From CATOSK01 sp034423195 (GTDB lineage: Bacteria; Chloroflexota; Dehalococcoidia; Lucifugimonadales; UBA3495): a stretch of 64,000 nucleotides of DNA. Shown piece after piece: positions 61,056 to 64,000 of the stretch. Below the pieces are notes generated by a model. That model worked only from the letters and a program-made list of their open reading frames with translations, searched no databases and was not told the DNA's origin. The first letter of the stretch is position 1, and each line of letters starts with the position of its first letter. The translations under genes and the position numbers were made by a program. The stretch is from contig DAOUIZ010000043.1 in NCBI GenBank assembly GCA_034423195.1, positions 1 to 64,000 on the forward strand, in the 5' to 3' direction.

Positions 61056-62498
61056 GTGGCCTCTAGCTCCCCCCGCCCCCGCAGGAGCGCAGTAGTCCGG
61101 CAGCCCCGGGCCCAGCAGTTGCGGCCCGTGGTGGAACCCCCCGTTCCCCAACGGCGTCCCACCCGCATCCTCACCACTCCCTACGTTCTCTTCCTGGGCC
61201 TGGCCGGACTGATCGTGGCGGGCGGTCTGCTTCTGTCGCTGCCCATAGCCAGCTCCGACGGAAGGGCCACTGCGCCGGACCTGGCCTTCTTCACCGCCAC
61301 TTCCGCCGTGACCGTCACCGGCCACACCGTCGTCAACAGCTCAACCCACTGGAGCCACTTCGGACAGGCCGTCATCTTCGCCCTCATGCTCATCGGCGGC
61401 CTTACCTTCATGGCCGTCGCCACCTTCATCCTGGCCCTGCTGGGCCACCGCTCCTCCCTGTCGGAGCGCCTGGTGATGCGCGAGACCATGGGCATCGACC
61501 GCATGGAAGGACTCCGCCGGATCACCCGCACCATCGTCCTGGTGGTCATCCTGATCTACTGCGTCGGAGCGGTGGTCATCTTCTTCCGCATCAACGGACT
61601 GGACGGCATGGGGCTGGCCGAATCCCTCTGGCAGTCCATGTTCCTGTCGGTGTCGTCCTTCAACAACGCGGGATTCTCCATCCTTCCCGAAGCTCCCCCG
61701 GGCAGCGGCATCGGGAGGGTGCTCACCTGGGACCTCCTGCTGGTGGCCATGGGCGTGCTGATCATCCTGGGGGCCGTCGGGTGGACCTCCCTCGTTGACC
61801 TGTACCGCCACCGCCGTTTTTCCCGCCTCAGCCTGGACACCAAGCTGGTGCTGGTGGCCAGCCTCGTCCTCTGGGGCGTCGGAGCGGTGGCCTTGTTCCT
61901 GGCTGAGTACCTCAATCCCGCCACCCACGCGGCGTTGACCGTGCCGGAACAGGTGGTCAGCTCCGTCTTCCACTCCATCAGCGGCCGGACCGCCGGATTC
62001 ACCGCCATCGACTTCGGGCTGGCCGAGGACTTCACCAAGCTCACCTATCCCGTCCTCATGTTCATTGGCGGGGCCTCCGGTTCGGTGGCCGGCGGAATCA
62101 AGGTCAACACCATCGCGGTCATCGCCGCCGCCGTGATTTCCTCCGTGCGGGGAAGGGCCCAGGCCGAGGCTTTCGGAAGGGAAATTCCCCAGGCCCAGGT
62201 CCTGCGGGCATTGACCGTGGGAGTCCTGGGAGTGGTGTTCCTGCTGCTGGTCATGCCCGTCCTTACGTTAATCGAGCCGGACATACCCTTCGTGGACCTG
62301 CTGTTCGACACGGTATCCGCCTTCAGCACCAACGGTTCATCCACCGGCATAGTCCCCGACCTCAGCATCCCCGGGAAAATCATCTTCATGCTCGCCATGT
62401 TCATCGGACGGCTGGGGCCGCTCACCCTGGCCCTGGCCCTGGCTCCCCGGGAGCACAGCGTGTACCGTTTTGCCCAGGAAAGGGTTACAATAGGCTGA
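61056..62498 (+). CDS. trkH: Trk/Ktr-type potassium transporter membrane subunit
   Basis: 480 aa from GTG 61056. Four pore-loop repeats with their selectivity glycines are visible: TSAVTVTGHTVV, SSFNNAGFSI, SISGRTAGFTAID and SAFSTNGSSTG. Each is flanked by membrane helices. Moves K+ (with Na+ or H+) inward. The TrkA-like gating subunit follows after 43 nt. Confidence 0.93.
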   Translation: MASSSPRPRRSAVVRQPRAQQLRPVVEPPVPQRRPTRILTTPYVLFLGLAGLIVAGGLLLSLPIASSDGRATAPDLAFFTATSAVTVTGHTVVNSSTHWSHFGQAVIFALMLIGGLTFMAVATFILALLGHRSSLSERLVMRETMGIDRMEGLRRITRTIVLVVILIYCVGAVVIFFRINGLDGMGLAESLWQSMFLSVSSFNNAGFSILPEAPPGSGIGRVLTWDLLLVAMGVLIILGAVGWTSLVDLYRHRRFSRLSLDTKLVLVASLVLWGVGAVALFLAEYLNPATHAALTVPEQVVSSVFHSISGRTAGFTAIDFGLAEDFTKLTYPVLMFIGGASGSVAGGIKVNTIAVIAAAVISSVRGRAQAEAFGREIPQAQVLRALTVGVLGVVFLLLVMPVLTLIEPDIPFVDLLFDTVSAFSTNGSSTGIVPDLSIPGKIIFMLAMFIGRLGPLTLALALAPREHSVYRFAQERVTIG

Positions 62499-62541
62499 AT
62501 TCAATTGAGGGCAATCCGGCGGGGTCCATCGAGGACCGGCG

Positions 62542-63255
62542 ATGAATAAGCAGGTCTGTGTAATCGGGTTGGGACGGTTCGGTTCCACCGTGGCCCGGGA
62601 ACTCTACCAGGCGGGCCACGACGTCTTGGCCGTCGACGCCAACGAGAGCACCATACAGGACATGCTGGGTTCCGTGACCTATGCGGTCAGGGCTGACGCC
62701 ACCAACGAGTCGGTGCTGCGGGAGCTGGGCGTCGCGGATTTCGACGTGGCCATCGTCGCCCTGGGCAGCGACAACATCCAGAGCAGCATCCTGGTCACCG
62801 TAATCCTCAAGAGCCTGGATATACCCTTCATCGTAGCCCGGGCTGCCAGCGAGCTTCACGGTACGACTCTGGAGCGAATCGGGGCTGACAAGGTCGTTTA
62901 CCCGGAGATGGAGAGCGCCCGGCGGGTGGCCCACGTCGATTTCAACGCCGGCGTCGTCGACTTCATGGAAATCTCCCCCGGGGCCGGCATCATCAAGATT
63001 CATCCTCCCGAATTCATGCTGCGCAAGACCATTGAGGAGGTCGGCCTGTCCGGTCCCCAGGGGCCGTATGGCGTCGTCGTTCTGGCCATCCGCCGGGGCC
63101 GGAGCTACATCGTGAACCCCTCCAAGGATGAGGAAATCCGGCCGGGCGACCTGCTGTTGATCGCTGGCCGCAACGATAACGTGGCCCGAATTTACGGCGC
63201 CGACAGCGAGTTCGGATTGGCTGCGGGCGCCGCGGCCGAACGGAATGGGCGGTAG
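62542..63255 (+). CDS. trkA: TrkA/KtrA-type potassium uptake regulator
   Basis: 237 aa cytosolic protein. N-terminal RCK domain with CVIGLGRFGSTVARELYQAGHDVLAVDANE (NAD/ATP site) and C-terminal RCK-C from about 140 (GAGIIKIHPPEFMLRKTIEEV ... IRPGDLLLIAGRNDNVARI). Gates the TrkH pore in response to nucleotides. Confidence 0.93.
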   Translation: MNKQVCVIGLGRFGSTVARELYQAGHDVLAVDANESTIQDMLGSVTYAVRADATNESVLRELGVADFDVAIVALGSDNIQSSILVTVILKSLDIPFIVARAASELHGTTLERIGADKVVYPEMESARRVAHVDFNAGVVDFMEISPGAGIIKIHPPEFMLRKTIEEVGLSGPQGPYGVVVLAIRRGRSYIVNPSKDEEIRPGDLLLIAGRNDNVARIYGADSEFGLAAGAAAERNGR

Positions 63256-63281
63256 CCCCTGTCCCCTGGAAACCGGCGGGC

Positions 63282-63317
63282 CGCGGTCCCTGCCTGGCCT
63301 GCCAGTCCGGGACCGCG
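63282..63317 (+). terminator. hairpin after trkA
   Basis: CGCGGTCCC (63282-63290) and GGGACCGCG (63309-63317) form a 9-bp stem with a nested CTGG/CCAG stem in the loop. No T-run follows. May be a Rho-assisted terminator before uspA. Confidence 0.45.
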
Positions 63318-63431
63318 TGAGGATGCTCCATCCTGGAATGGTATCAGGCGGATTGCCCGGAGCGTCGTTGCCGAGTTCCAAACATCCTCTACACCGGCCT
63401 GTCAATCCGGAATTTTCGTAACGGCCTCGGA

Positions 63432-63878
63432 ATGTCTCTGAACGGGAAGCGAATACTGGTCCCGGTGAACGGAAGCTCTGCCAGCGAAGCGGGCTTTCTG
63501 TGGGTATGCGGACTGTTGCAGCGAGCCCAGGCTGAACTCCACGCCATCTACATCACCGAGCTGCCCCTGGAATTCGATATGACCACCGAATTCGTGATGC
63601 AGGACCACCGGGGCGAGGGTGTCCTGGCGCGGATTGAACGCCTGGCCACCGAGCATAAATGCCACGTCCGGGCCCAGCTATTGCAGGCCAGGCACGCCGG
63701 CCCCGCCATCGTCCAGGAAGCCCTCGACCGGAAGATGGACCTCATCGTCCTCGGAATCCCCCACCAGAAGGGCGTCGGATTGCCGGCCGTGAACTCCACC
63801 GCCTCTTTCGTACTGGGCAATGCCCCCTGCGAGGTGGTCTGCTATCGCGAGCCCGTGCCCAGCGCGGTCTTGTCATAG
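63432..63878 (+). CDS. universal stress protein (UspA family)
   Basis: 148 aa. RILVPVNGSSASEAGFLWVCGLLQRAQAELHAIYI at the N-terminus and MDLIVLGIPHQKG with NSTASFVLGNAPCEVVCY at the C-terminus, near the G-2x-G-9x-G-(S/T) ATP motif but with altered glycines. Next to K+ transport genes, where Usp domains often act as regulators. Confidence 0.85.
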   Translation: MSLNGKRILVPVNGSSASEAGFLWVCGLLQRAQAELHAIYITELPLEFDMTTEFVMQDHRGEGVLARIERLATEHKCHVRAQLLQARHAGPAIVQEALDRKMDLIVLGIPHQKGVGLPAVNSTASFVLGNAPCEVVCYREPVPSAVLS

Positions 63879-63890
63879 GCGCACGCGGTT

Positions 63891-64000
63891 ATGGATGCCA
63901 TTATCTACGGTTGCGGGCCCCTCGCTTCTTCCCTGGTCCATCACCTGGTCGCCAGGGAATACCTGGTCACCGTCGTAGGAGACGACCTCGAATCCCTCAA
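63891..64000 (+). CDS. TrkA-N/RCK domain protein, 5' part (runs off the window)
   Basis: Starts at ATG 63891, 12 nt after uspA, and is open to the end of the window (36 codons). IIYGCGPLASSLVHHLVAREYLVTVVGDD is a Rossmann nucleotide-binding start like TrkA-N. Probably a second gating subunit of the Trk system. Confidence 0.7.
   Translation, partial: MDAIIYGCGPLASSLVHHLVAREYLVTVVGDDLESL

Overview
The window is GC-rich, densely coded bacterial chromosome. Several features point to a marine-type Chloroflexota lineage (Dehalococcoidia, SAR202-like). These are a DUF2298 (YYY-motif) membrane protein followed by a TIGR03663-type glycosyltransferase, an F420/deazaflavin-type nitroreductase-fold protein, many TTG/GTG starts, HpaI-type aldolases, and a cluster of luciferase-like and Baeyer-Villiger flavin monooxygenases. 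This placement rests on gene content and family knowledge; no 16S or marker phylogeny is possible here.

Layout. 0-7.6 kb: a sigma70-like promoter, a cobalamin riboswitch and an intrinsic terminator lead an anaerobic-type corrin operon (cbiC, two-domain cbiX, cbiD, cbiT, cbiL, cbiF, cbiG, cbiH). 7.6-17 kb: aldolase, Na+/solute symporter, DUF3574 lipoprotein, deazaflavin reductase, PHP hydrolase, DnaQ-DinG fusion helicase, OGG1-like glycosylase, quinone-reductase-like MDR enzyme. 17-21 kb: CCA-adding enzyme with a coupled zinc-ribbon protein, then an operon starting with a DsbA/FrnE-like protein whose catalytic Cys codon is TGA (predicted selenocysteine), followed by rnc and ftsY. 21-29 kb: a membrane glycoconjugate-type cluster. 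29-39 kb: a PIN-domain pair, MFS permease, an ACP / phosphopantetheinyl transferase / hydrolase group, a nucleobase permease with a C-terminal GHKL-like domain, zinc ribbon, and aldolase plus carboxymuconolactone-decarboxylase-like enzymes. 39-44.5 kb: a peptide-type ABC importer (no ATPase genes) and an amidohydrolase. 44.5-58 kb: an accessory region with four PaREP1/HEPN-like small proteins, a sulfur-carrier/tRNA-thiolase pair, a low-GC nuclease-like plus coiled-coil membrane pair, a flavoenzyme/VOC catabolic cluster holding a second predicted selenoprotein (two-domain OsmC-like), and a PD-(D/E)XK-like protein with a Cys cluster. 58-64 kb: leuS and a Trk potassium uptake group.

The strongest unexpected signal is the pair of in-frame TGA codons at 18949-18951 and 52112-52114. 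Each falls exactly where the family has its catalytic cysteine. Each is followed, after exactly 21 nt, by a hairpin loop beginning with G (GTGT and GTG), which fits the bacterial SECIS geometry. The genome therefore probably decodes TGA as Sec in thiol-redox enzymes, although no sel genes lie in this window.

A second genome-level signal is a five-copy intergenic palindromic repeat (20-nt core TTGGGGGATTCATCCCCCAA or a compensated variant), in every case just downstream of a stop codon. No tRNA, rRNA, CRISPR array, insertion sequence or phage gene was recognised.
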